A stretch of DNA of 31,547 nucleotides from a virus. The position numbers and the translations under genes were made by a program. The notes under the pieces are model-generated. The model worked only from the letters and a program-made list of their open reading frames with translations. It was not told where the DNA came from and did not search any database. Below are positions 13,300 to 19,972 of the stretch, piece after piece. The DNA lies in IMG/VR virus record IMGVR_UViG_3300037088_000264, positions 1 through 31,547 of that record. The stretch is one strand, 5' to 3'. The first letter of the stretch is position 1. Every line of letters starts with the position of its first letter.

Positions 13300-15304
13300 T
13301 ATCTCTCTCCTGATTCATAACTTCGTTCTCCTGACCTTTAATCATGTGCATTAATGTTACAAGTTTTTCAATATGTTCAAAGTCGGCCGATTCTATCTCT
13401 TTAAGAGCCTTAGCCATATCTAATATCGCAAGATTTTCATCTTTAACAGCGGCTGCCTGACGTTCTTTAGCCAATGCTTTATTTTCTTGTATACGTGATA
13501 AACGTTCCAGCCCAAGACCCGCATCGGCAGTTGCTCTAGCATGTGATAGCTCGGTGCGTGCTTGCATTTCCTGCATGGCAACTTGTGATTGCTGTTCAGC
13601 CATTTGCTGCTGTTGCTGCTGGGCTTGCTGCATCGTCTCAATAATCTTAGTCTTTTCTTGAAATGTAGCGGCTTCAACAAGTGAAATATCAGGTATCTGT
13701 ACGCCAATTTCACGTAGCTGTACCATTTGAGCGAGTTGCATCTGTTTTTGAGTGGTCGTATTAAGACCTTCTTCAATAGCGCACTCATATTTTCCAAACG
13801 CCTTACCATAAAACTGAGGCGTGGGATCTTCTTCTAGGATGCGTGAGACCTTGCCTGGCGCAAAGTTAACGTTAATAATATCTATCATTAACTTGCCGAG
13901 TAATTTCTGTGTTTTGTCTAAGTTGTCGAACAGGCCTTGAAGAGTTGTCAGGCCAGCGCCTTGACGTAACATAGCCAATACTCCGGCCTTATCGTCAATT
14001 GCCTGGCCCATTAATTCCTCATTAACACCTGAAATTGTCATTATCTCTTTAGCTAATAGCTCAGAAAGTTGGAACATGCCAGGTGGAATATCGGCGGGCA
14101 TTATCTTTTGAACATCGGTTATCTGCGCCTCGTCTTTAAGAGCAATACCTTTGCCTTGGCCTGACATAAAGATGTCTTTGGGATTAACCAAAGCGGACTC
14201 TTTGTAAATCCATCCACTATTGACCTGGCTTTCGAGTACATCCATCTCGATTGTTTTCCTGTGGTTGAATAAATATTGAGGATCGCGAAGTCCGCGGACA
14301 ACCCCTGTAATACGCCAAGGATAATAAGGTATCTGGGGATTGTAATAAGTTGTAACAGGCACAAAAGGATAAGTATCTATTCCTAAGGGGTTCGGACCGT
14401 CATAGGTGACTCTGCCTTGAACGACGATCGCTAATCTGACAGTGGGGATCTCCTGTTCAATTACAGTTATCTGTGGGAACTGCTGTAAGAACCGAGTAAG
14501 CCCTTCTTCATTATTGGACTGCCATTCTTTACATTCGCCCGTCTTACTATCGACTAACATGCGCTGAGTTCGATAAGCTCTGTAATAGAATTCGTCATAA
14601 GTTAATAAATTCTTAAAGCCCAGATTATAGTTTTCAGGTAAGAATTGAAATTTCGCATCACGTTGGTCATTACCAACCAAAGGCAGAATCATGTCAGCCT
14701 TATCAGGCAGAAGTGAAATACATTCAGCCTTGGTCAAAAATGAGCGCTTCCAGATGCCCCTGCAGTCTGATAGGTCTGTCTTGCGAAAAAACGGATCGAC
14801 CAAAAAGGAATTGTACGGCAAATTGTCGATCTTTATATCACCCGAAATACAGTCGCTTCGATAGTCCAGCCAGACATGCAAAAAGTTCATGCCGCAGACT
14901 ACCGCACCTTCAAAGGCGTCGGATATGGTTTCAAGGACATGTTCACGTTGATTAATCCACATTAAAATCTTCGTGTATTGATCGGCTGTTTTATCGTCTC
15001 CATTTTCGATTGGAACACAGATCGTGGATTTACGATTTCGGCGTTGATAGCCTGAAATCATGTTCTTTATTGGCCTTATACGGTTAAAGCTGAATTGGCG
15101 CCTGCGATTTATTGGCAAGTTGCCATAAACGTCTTGCCAAACAGTTTGATCACCACATTCAAATCGCCAATCAGTATCGGCCTCGGCCCAGAATGATTGA
15201 TTTAATGCGATAGATTCCGCATAGAAGGCTTCCATGCGTTGCTTGATAAGATTATCTTTCTCATCATAGTACGCAGGGCTTAATTGAGGAAATATCATCT
15301 TCAT
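13277..15304 (-). CDS. P22-type portal protein
   Basis: 675 residues. NRRRQFSFNRIRPIKNMISG, YQRRNRKSTICVPIENGDD and the FEGAVVCGMNFLHVWLDY segment match the podovirus P22-like portal family; length also fits (P22 gp1 is 725). The last quarter (from about residue 520) is a long helix with a run of Gln (about residue 560) and a charged barrel-like coiled coil. It forms the dodecameric DNA channel at one vertex. The ribosome site AGGGG is 2 bases from the first ATG but 8 from the ATG at residue 3, so translation may begin at 15298. It overlaps the methyltransferase gene. Confidence 0.88.
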   Translation of the reverse strand: MKMIFPQLSPAYYDEKDNLIKQRMEAFYAESIALNQSFWAEADTDWRFECGDQTVWQDVYGNLPINRRRQFSFNRIRPIKNMISGYQRRNRKSTICVPIENGDDKTADQYTKILMWINQREHVLETISDAFEGAVVCGMNFLHVWLDYRSDCISGDIKIDNLPYNSFLVDPFFRKTDLSDCRGIWKRSFLTKAECISLLPDKADMILPLVGNDQRDAKFQFLPENYNLGFKNLLTYDEFYYRAYRTQRMLVDSKTGECKEWQSNNEEGLTRFLQQFPQITVIEQEIPTVRLAIVVQGRVTYDGPNPLGIDTYPFVPVTTYYNPQIPYYPWRITGVVRGLRDPQYLFNHRKTIEMDVLESQVNSGWIYKESALVNPKDIFMSGQGKGIALKDEAQITDVQKIMPADIPPGMFQLSELLAKEIMTISGVNEELMGQAIDDKAGVLAMLRQGAGLTTLQGLFDNLDKTQKLLGKLMIDIINVNFAPGKVSRILEEDPTPQFYGKAFGKYECAIEEGLNTTTQKQMQLAQMVQLREIGVQIPDISLVEAATFQEKTKIIETMQQAQQQQQQMAEQQSQVAMQEMQARTELSHARATADAGLGLERLSRIQENKALAKERQAAAVKDENLAILDMAKALKEIESADFEHIEKLVTLMHMIKGQENEVMNQERDNETKSAS

Positions 15305-15377
15305 TACCCCTAGATTTACAATTTACGCCTGTCCTTCGTAGCCACATAGGGCGAAGGAGGAAGTACTCTCATTAAAA

Positions 15378-15405
15378 ATTGTATGTATCTCTAGGGATGC
15401 AACAA
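15378..15405 (-). promoter_or_regulatory. Possible promoter for the portal-led late unit
   Basis: Minus strand: TTGTTG (15405-15400), a 16-base spacer, TACAAT (15383-15378). It lies between the terminator at 15421 and the portal gene. The -35 match is poor. The leader that follows has a 7-bp hairpin (TCCTTCG 15332-15338 with CGAAGGA 15352-15358). Confidence 0.3.
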
Positions 15406-15420
15406 AGAAAATAATATTTA

Positions 15421-15457
15421 GAAAAGAAAAAACCCCATACGCTCAAAACATATGGGG
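15421..15457 (-). terminator. Rho-independent terminator
   Basis: Minus strand: CCCCATA, an 11-base loop, TATGGGG, then TTTTTTCTTTTC. It lies downstream of the secreted-protein gene and upstream of the portal, separating the RNA cluster and terminase side from the portal and capsid side. Confidence 0.9.
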
Positions 15458-15499
15458 AAGACGAACAACATTCATCGGAAAATGAATGAAATAAAGATT

Positions 15500-15751
15500 T
15501 TAATACCACCAGACTTCTAATTCACCAATACCATTAGTCGCACGACAAGGTTGTTGAATTAGTTTTATACCCGTAGCGCCAATTGATCTTATTAAAGATA
15601 TATGAAACAGATCAGTAGCTCTTGATAAATTAACACGACTTATATTATAAATTTCTTGCCGTATAACCTTGCCGCTTTCACCATCCCAATAAACAGTCAT
15701 TGCGTTACATGAGATAAACATTGCACCTAAAAAGAATAATAATTTTTTCAT
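15500..15751 (-). CDS. Small secreted hypothetical protein
   Basis: 83 residues, AAGGA 6 bases upstream of the start. The first 17 or so residues (MKKLLFFLGAMFISCNA) form a signal peptide; the Cys at 15 could also be read as a lipobox (FISC), but the match is poor. The mature part has VYWDGESGKVIRQEIY, and WWY at the end. It is isolated between terminators on both sides, so it is expressed as a separate unit or by readthrough. It looks like an envelope-acting late or lysogeny-conversion factor; function not recognised. Confidence 0.55.
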   Translation of the reverse strand: MKKLLFFLGAMFISCNAMTVYWDGESGKVIRQEIYNISRVNLSRATDLFHISLIRSIGATGIKLIQQPCRATNGIGELEVWWY

Positions 15752-15773
15752 CGTAGTTCCTTAGTGTTTATAG

Positions 15774-15803
15774 AAATAATAAAGGGTGATTGCAGAATCA
15801 CCC
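15774..15803 (-). terminator. Terminator upstream of the secreted-protein gene
   Basis: Minus strand: GGGTGATT, a 4-base loop, AATCACCC (15784-15803), then TTTATTATTT. The stem is a perfect 8 bp. Confidence 0.75.
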
Positions 15804-15842
15804 CGAAGATCTTATAGCCAGTTAATAATACCAAAATTATAC

Positions 15843-15885
15843 AAATTTAAAACCCCCAAGATGTATATCATTTCAACCTTAGGGG
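15843..15885 (-). terminator. Second tandem terminator-like hairpin
   Basis: Minus strand: CCCCTAAG (15885-15878), a 17-base loop, CTTGGGG (15859-15853), with one bulged base, then GTTTTAAATTT. It lies 40 bases before the 15774 terminator in the direction of transcription. A further perfect 7-bp hairpin without a T run (GATTCAG/CTGAATC, 15898-15924) precedes it. Confidence 0.5.
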
Positions 15886-15945
15886 ATAATACTAAGCGAT
15901 TCAGAAACGATGAATAACTGAATCGGTTCTATGTCTCGGTTAATC

Positions 15946-16200
15946 TTAATTAGGCTCAATTTGGTTAATAATTTTAACCGCCCAATCAAGAACAAGTTTC
16001 AATTCAGGCATAGACGCGGGTATTAAAGCATCAATATCATTCAGCAAAGGCTTAAGAAATTCCAAAACCTTTTCAATATCCGCTATGACTGTTTTCATAT
16101 TGGTCGAGCTGAATTCACCCGCAAGGAAAGAATTAATCTTTGTTTGATTAGCTTTAAGGTCATTTAATAATTTAACTGCAACTTCTTGTACTGGATTCAT
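15946..16200 (-). CDS. Small helical hypothetical protein
   Basis: 84 residues, AAAGGA 6 bases before the ATG. It is almost wholly helical by pattern (QEVAVKLLNDLKANQTKINSF, VIADIEKVLEFLKPLLNDID), with no Cys, membrane span or known motif. It sits directly downstream of the tRNA cluster and is followed by tandem terminators, so it probably shares the RNA cluster transcript. Function unknown. Confidence 0.5.
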   Translation of the reverse strand: MNPVQEVAVKLLNDLKANQTKINSFLAGEFSSTNMKTVIADIEKVLEFLKPLLNDIDALIPASMPELKLVLDWAVKIINQIEPN

Positions 16201-16248
16201 AACTAATCCTTTCTAAAATACCAATTATAAAAACTATACATTCAAACT

Positions 16249-16325
16249 TGGCGCCAATAAAGGGATTTGAACCCTTGATCTCCTGATAGACAGTCAGGCG
16301 CTTTAATCCACTAAGCTATATCGGC
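16249..16325 (-). tRNA. tRNA-Asp (GTC)
   Basis: A full cloverleaf can be drawn: acceptor GCCGATA/TATTGGC with one G-T pair, D stem GCTT/AAGC, anticodon stem CCTGA/TCAGG around loop CTGTCTA (anticodon GTC), T arm AAGGG-TTCAAAT-CCCTT, discriminator G and an encoded CCA. It reads GAY codons. Confidence 0.9.
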
Positions 16326-16328
16326 GTC

Positions 16329-16403
16329 TGGTGCTAATGGATGGAATTGAACCACCGACACTCGGTCCTTCAAGCCGATGTTCTACCACTGAACTACATT
16401 AGC
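16329..16403 (-). tRNA. tRNA-Phe (GAA), with one anticodon-stem mismatch
   Basis: Acceptor GCTAATG/CATTAGC is perfect, D stem is GTTC/GAAC, T arm is GGTGG-TTCAATT-CCATC, discriminator is A, and CCA is encoded. The anticodon arm reads TCGGC-TTGAAGG-ACCGA, giving GAA with a C-A mismatch at the pair closing the loop (31-39) and G at positions 37 and 38. Phe is the direct reading; the altered loop is unusual. Confidence 0.8.
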
Positions 16404-16439
16404 AAAATTTTTAAACCTGTCCTCCATTTTCAGATTTTG

Positions 16440-16512
16440 CGCAAATAACTGGACTCGAACCAATATCCCACAACTTAACAGGTTGTTGCTTTACCAATTA
16501 AGCTATATTTGC
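16440..16512 (-). tRNA. tRNA-Asn (GTT)
   Basis: Acceptor GCAAATA/TATTTGC, D stem GCTT/AAGC, anticodon arm ACAAC-CTGTTAA-GTTGT (GTT), T arm ATTGG-TTCGAGT-CCAGT and discriminator G. No CCA is encoded (CAA follows), so the end must be added or trimmed. Confidence 0.88.
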
Positions 16513-17047
16513 ATAAATTTAAGGCCTACAAGCCGAACTCTCATCGGCAACGTCCTACTGTTATCAGCCGACTGGTTAACAACCTTTGCTTCAGTTGCGA
16601 GCCTGTGCTGTTTGTTGATAGGAAAGAACTGTGCAGGTTCTCGACTTCGATATATTTAATCTTCTTGTAGGCCTATCGTTTCTGTAGCCTCGGCCAATAA
16701 CTTTCGCAGGGGATACCCGCTAGGCGTACCGAGGCATTTTATATTCCCCAAAGACATCATTGTTTAGTCTTTAGCATAGAGATTTGCACTCAAGAATATA
16801 AATATCGATTTTTTAAACCTAATTTTTAAACCTAATTTTAAAATACTGCCCATATAAGAACCCTAGAAAGAACGACCCTAAAAGATAAGGATAAACTAAC
16901 TAGGCCATTCGCTATCTGCAAGAGATTGCGCACCTAACTTAAACCTAGAAACTTAAGTCTTACTTTTTTATAAACCTATAAACCTAGAAACTTAAGTCTT
17001 ACGAACTTTAAATGAGATCTTTTAAGGATCTTGCGGTCTTTCCCGCC
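16513..17047 (-). ncRNA. Candidate large structured RNA (GOLLD/ROOL-like) inside the tRNA cluster
   Basis: About 530 bases with no credible gene lie between tRNA-Asn and tRNA-Ile, on a strand transcribed through the cluster. Long-range and local pairings are dense: an 11-bp perfect helix (16522-16532 with 16664-16674) closing about 130 bases; GCCTCGG/CCGAGGC (16687-16693 with 16729-16735) around a G/C-rich core; GCCGA/TCGGC (16532-16536 with 16544-16548); AAAGAC/GTCTTT (16750-16755 with 16767-16772). Large ornate RNAs (GOLLD, ROOL) are known from phages beside tRNAs at about 500-900 bases. Assignment to one of these families is inference. The strand is taken from the tRNAs and the promoter at 17242. 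Confidence 0.55.
16941..17002. repeat. Two 23-bp direct repeats, 39 bases apart
   Basis: AAACCTAGAAACTTAAGTCT followed by TAC occurs at 16941-16963 and again, identical, at 16980-17002. Shorter copies of the AAACCTA core lie at 16815 and 16828, within the candidate RNA. The repeats fall in its AT-rich 5' part on the minus strand. Confidence 0.85.
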
Positions 17048-17118
17048 GTCGTAACATAGGAATCGAACCTATAATCCAAGGTTATCAGCCTCGTGTCCTA
17101 CCATTAGACCAGTTACAT
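17048..17118 (-). tRNA. tRNA-Ile (GAT)
   Basis: Acceptor ATGTAAC/GTTACGA has six pairs and an A-A mismatch at the outermost position. D stem GTCT with AGGAC is slightly irregular. Anticodon arm CGAGG-CTGATAA-CCTTG gives GAT, and T arm ATAGG-TTCGATT-CCTAT is perfect. The variable loop is 4 bases. No CCA is encoded, and the discriminator would be C, unusual for Ile. Confidence 0.75.
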
Positions 17119-17191
17119 TTGTGATGTCGGATTTGAACCGACTACCCCAAGCTTAGTAGGCTTGTGCTCTAGCCAAATGAGCTAATCGCGG
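17119..17191 (-). tRNA. tRNA-like sequence with ACT anticodon and degraded acceptor stem
   Basis: D stem GCTC/GAGC, anticodon stem CAAGC/GCTTG and T arm GTCGG-TTCAAAT-CCGAC are perfect, so the fold is tRNA-like. The loop CTACTAA gives anticodon ACT, which would read AGT (Ser), but the variable loop is only 5 bases, whereas Ser tRNAs have a long arm. The acceptor CCGCGAT/ATCACAA has C-A mismatches at three of seven pairs. It touches tRNA-Ile directly. It is a degenerate tRNA, or one used for something other than decoding; an Arg (TCT) ancestor with one change is possible. Confidence 0.55.
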
Positions 17192-17241
17192 CTATTTCTT
17201 TTTTATCGTTTTTTGAGCATCTCGTGTTCAAAATGCTCTTG

Positions 17242-17269
17242 TTTATATGTCAGTATAATTTTTTTTCAA
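17242..17269 (-). promoter_or_regulatory. Sigma70-like promoter of the tRNA/ncRNA cluster
   Basis: Minus strand: TTGAAA (17269-17264), a 16-base spacer, TATAAA (17247-17242). Both boxes match consensus at five of six positions. It lies about 50 bases upstream of the first tRNA-like gene and downstream of the 173-residue gene. Confidence 0.5.
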
Positions 17270-17280
17270 AGATCAACTTT

Positions 17281-17390
17281 TAGGGCCATTTAACACAGCT
17301 CTTACGAGGATTCGTCAATCCTACCTAATCCGCCATTGCGTCTAGGCCCGTCACTTATGTATCTCGCACCCGAAAGTTCGGGAATGACCC
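17281..17390 (-). other. Gene-free stretch with hairpins
   Basis: Between the 173-residue gene and the promoter at 17242 lies a stretch with three pairings: CCCGA/TCGGG (17369-17382), AGGATT/AATCCT (17307-17322) and an outer GGGCC/GGCCC (17283-17287 with 17345-17349). It has no T run and no ORF. It may be a 3' untranslated structure, a small RNA or a decayed tRNA; nothing more can be said. Confidence 0.3.
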
Positions 17391-17412
17391 TGTATTTTTA
17401 AAATCTATTTAT

Positions 17413-17934
17413 CTAATTTATCGGACTTAATTCCGTTGTAGCATTAATAATTTCAAGCGTAGCATCAATTAAGCTTGGCTCCGAGCGATACAACTCAAGC
17501 TTCTTATCTCGTTCGCTGGGATCGAAATACAAGCGTCTCTTGGTAATAGTTTGAGGCGAACTTGGAGTTAATTGAGATGTGTAACCTTCTTTCAGGCCTT
17601 TATCAGTTAACGCCTTTTCAATTGCTTCATCTGATTTGGCTAAATCGCGACGTCTGTGCACCCATTCGGCAATTGTTTTCTTCACAAACTTGCCACCAAG
17701 TTCAATTGTAACTTCGGTTTCAATATTAGTCTTCTGAATGCTTATGCGTAAGAAACCAATTTCTTTATAAATATCATGAGCGCTTTGTACCCAGCCCGTA
17801 ACTTCACGTTTCTGATCGGGATATGTAGGAGTTTCGCACTCCAAATCAGCGCAATATTTACTTATTTTCTCTTTCAAATCGTCCGCTTTGCGTTGAAGGT
17901 CTTTCACCTTCTTCATTGCTTCAATTATTTTCAT
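17413..17934 (-). CDS. Conserved hypothetical phage protein (DIP1984-like pattern)
   Basis: 173 residues, AGGAAG 4 bases before the ATG. The N-terminal helix (KVKDLQRKADDLKEKI) forms a coiled coil. The centre, LRISIQKTNIETEV then KKTIAEWVHRRRDLAK, follows the pattern 'I.rtN..T...g.tl.e...rRd.l' of small DIP1984-type proteins, whose function is unknown. The last third (FDPSERDKKLELYRSEP, then LIDATLEIINATTEL) is strand-helix. It is found downstream of terL in a row with two small ORFs. Function unknown. Confidence 0.55.
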   Translation of the reverse strand: MKIIEAMKKVKDLQRKADDLKEKISKYCADLECETPTYPDQKREVTGWVQSAHDIYKEIGFLRISIQKTNIETEVTIELGGKFVKKTIAEWVHRRRDLAKSDEAIEKALTDKGLKEGYTSQLTPSSPQTITKRRLYFDPSERDKKLELYRSEPSLIDATLEIINATTELSPIN

Positions 17935-17984
17935 TATTCTTCCTAGACTATTAACCTTAAAATACTTAAATTAAGATACAAAAT

Positions 17985-18113
17985 TTATCTTCGTCTAACA
18001 AGATTAATTATAAAGCCGACTAATAAACCAATACCGCTTATCATAAACAGCACTAACATAATGCAGATTAGAACGCTAAGAAATTTTAAAATTAGAAGAT
18101 CATTTGGATTCAT
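17985..18113 (-). CDS. 42-residue single-span membrane protein
   Basis: The ATG at 18113 is preceded by GGAG 6 bases upstream; another ATG directly before it is in frame. The protein has a polar start (MNPNDLLILKFLS), about 25 hydrophobic residues (VLICIMLVLFMISGIGLLVG) and a basic end (NLVRRR), giving a clear N-out/C-in or hairpin-like small membrane protein. Size and topology fit a small holin-like or stress peptide. It lies between the 41-codon ORF and the 173-residue gene in one leftward run. Confidence 0.6.
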   Translation of the reverse strand: MNPNDLLILKFLSVLICIMLVLFMISGIGLLVGFIINLVRRR

Positions 18114-18125
18114 CATCTTCTCCGA

Positions 18126-18251
18126 CTATATCTTTTGTGGGCGGTTGGGTTTCCACCAACGACCTCTGGGGTCGCCATAATGATAATGTTCATGTATCAT
18201 GGCCTCGCCTAGCGCTCTGTAGAGTTTCCCCTTCAGCTGAGCTACGCCCAC
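18126..18251 (-). CDS. 41-residue hypothetical protein after terL (GTG start)
   Basis: The frame reads VGVAQLKGKLYRALGEAM, then IHEHYHYGDPRGRWWKPN, ending PQKI. The last part, rich in His, Tyr and Trp, is unlikely to be random, and GC is higher than around it. No clear ribosome site precedes the GTG at 18251. A GTG at 18293 inside terL would give 55 residues. The stop overlaps the ribosome site region of the next gene. A frame shift that would add this tail to TerL was considered and is not needed. Function not recognised. Confidence 0.5.
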   Translation of the reverse strand: MGVAQLKGKLYRALGEAMIHEHYHYGDPRGRWWKPNRPQKI

Positions 18252-18258
18252 ATTTATT

Positions 18259-19638
18259 TTATCTAAACATCTCAGGTAAATTATTAATTCCACCCATTAC
18301 AACTTCACGATACCGTTTATCAAGTTCGTCAGCCGAGAGACCGTCTCGTGTTTTACTTAAAGATAATACCATATATCTGGCAGCGTCGGCTCCGTGGCTC
18401 CATTCATTGTGGAGAGGCTGATCTTTATACACTCTAAGCTTGCTGTCATATTCACGCCTGTAGTTCTCTAAGGCTTTAATAAGCGTGGCACATTTTTCTT
18501 CATCAATCCACATTCGACCAAATGAGGCCCTAACCGCTTCAATTCCGTCTTCAAGTGATAGATTGGGCAAGGATGAGACCATGTGGCCTGCTGGATTTCT
18601 ATGAACCTCGAACTTAATACCTAACTGCTTAGCTTGTTCAATTCGTGATAAACCTGAACCAAATTCATGCACCGCAATATCGTGCGGCGCCCAGATTTTC
18701 TTATAAACATAACCCAAGTCTCGTTCTTTATCTCGTAAGATTTTGGCATAATGCTCTAATCCCTGCAAATTATTTTGATAGTAATCTATCACACGCACTA
18801 TCTGGCCCACGCATTGATAGAATACCATGCAACAAAAATCAGAATAGCCTAAATCAAAAGCCACATTAACACCGAAATGAGTTTCATAAGGCACAGATGT
18901 AATTCGTCCGTCTAATCGCATACGATCAATATATTTAGTATAAAATGCGCCTTCCTGGCCAAGCCAACTGCAATAATATTCTTGATCGATAAGGTCATCG
19001 GACATTAATCCTTCAGCCCGTTCTTTCTCAATCTCCCATTTGGGAATATGCCCCGTCTCTTCAACGGTCATTTTGTAACAGAACCAGTCGGGGTTTTGCT
19101 GGGCGATTTGGTAAAGTTCATAAAAATGATTTTTGCCACGAGGCGTTGACACAAAGATCTGGAATCCCTCATTAGCAACCACGATCGGACGCAAGAATTT
19201 ATAAGCTCGTGGATCTTGAAGAGCATATTCACTGTAGATAATAAGCCGTGCGTTAGTTCCCACAAGGGCATCAATATTATCCGATCCACAAAGTTGGAGC
19301 AATGATCCGTTAGTGAAGCGTATTTTCATGTCGGACGCATTCATGGATTGCACTAGCTCAGGCGGAATGAAATCCAAGAACCGCATCCCATTATTCAAAA
19401 TCGCATCCCAAATAATTCTTCTAGCCATTGCAAAAGTTGGCAGTATATAATAACAAGTAATCGTTTTACGAATACATTGTCTAATAGCCAAATTCCAGCA
19501 CGCCACATCTTTACCTGCTCGTCTTGGCAAGACCGCTATGATTCTCTTGTAATGTTTATTTTCGTAGGCGTCCAGTAAAGGGATCTGATATGCACGTGGC
19601 TGAAACTTGTTTAAGATTATCTGACTCTCGGACTTCAT
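18259..19638 (-). CDS. terL: Terminase large subunit
   Basis: 459 residues. The N-terminal ATPase has LPRRAGKD (residues 37-44) as the Walker A-like loop, with Asp where Ser/Thr is usual, and LIIYSEYALQDP (about 132-143) as the Walker B region, with Ser-Glu in place of Asp-Glu. These variants are common in phage TerL proteins of this group. The C-terminal nuclease has NVAFDLGYSDF, IWAPHDIAVHEFGSG and HGADAARYMVL, giving the acidic metal ligands. The enzyme pumps DNA into the procapsid through the portal and cuts it. Its start lies inside the upstream zinc-finger gene (83-base overlap). Confidence 0.92.
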   Translation of the reverse strand: MKSESQIILNKFQPRAYQIPLLDAYENKHYKRIIAVLPRRAGKDVACWNLAIRQCIRKTITCYYILPTFAMARRIIWDAILNNGMRFLDFIPPELVQSMNASDMKIRFTNGSLLQLCGSDNIDALVGTNARLIIYSEYALQDPRAYKFLRPIVVANEGFQIFVSTPRGKNHFYELYQIAQQNPDWFCYKMTVEETGHIPKWEIEKERAEGLMSDDLIDQEYYCSWLGQEGAFYTKYIDRMRLDGRITSVPYETHFGVNVAFDLGYSDFCCMVFYQCVGQIVRVIDYYQNNLQGLEHYAKILRDKERDLGYVYKKIWAPHDIAVHEFGSGLSRIEQAKQLGIKFEVHRNPAGHMVSSLPNLSLEDGIEAVRASFGRMWIDEEKCATLIKALENYRREYDSKLRVYKDQPLHNEWSHGADAARYMVLSLSKTRDGLSADELDKRYREVVMGGINNLPEMFR

Positions 19639-19972
19639 TACTACTCTTTACTTCTTTTAACCAACCGGGAATCTCGGCTTCGCTATTTCTCTTTTTTAAA
19701 TCTGAATATCGAAATTGCTTAGTAGTTTCGACATAACATGTATCATCTGATATGCGACTTATATAATGTTCGGCATAAATCTTTTTTACATACAAATTCC
19801 AATAACTTATTAATTCTCTGCGGCATTTCCTGCAATAGTATTCATGTAATTCCAATATATTTTCTATTTGGCCGTCATTGCTGAACTTACGCAGTTTGGT
19901 ATTTTTACGATGCCGCTTTTTAACATGCTTTTGGCATTTATGGCATCTTTTAGGATCAAAATCGTCAAACAT
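19556..19972 (-). CDS. Zinc-finger-like hypothetical protein overlapping terL
   Basis: 138 residues. CHKC (residues 10-13) and CRKC (about 48-51) suggest a zinc site with a basic loop (KKRHRKNTKLRKF), as in DNA-binding ribbons. The C-terminal 28 residues are encoded in the overlap with terL and look less constrained. The start overlaps the stop of the XRE gene upstream (TAATG). A role in packaging initiation or regulation is possible from context only. Confidence 0.55.
   Translation of the reverse strand: MFDDFDPKRCHKCQKHVKKRHRKNTKLRKFSNDGQIENILELHEYYCRKCRRELISYWNLYVKKIYAEHYISRISDDTCYVETTKQFRYSDLKKRNSEAEIPGWLKEVKSSNEVRESDNLKQVSATCISDPFTGRLRK

Noticed and set aside
16513-16740. Transfer-messenger RNA.
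   Set aside because: No tRNA-Ala-like ends or tag-reading frame could be found.
18114-18260. Possible group I intron: AAGATATAGTC on the minus strand resembles a conserved intron core sequence.
   Set aside because: The segment is explained by the end of the 41-codon ORF and the ribosome site of the next gene; no splice sites, no other core elements and no interrupted gene were seen.
18259-19638. Inactive terminase because of the Asp in Walker A and Ser-Glu in Walker B.
   Set aside because: These variants are usual in this terminase group and nuclease residues are present.
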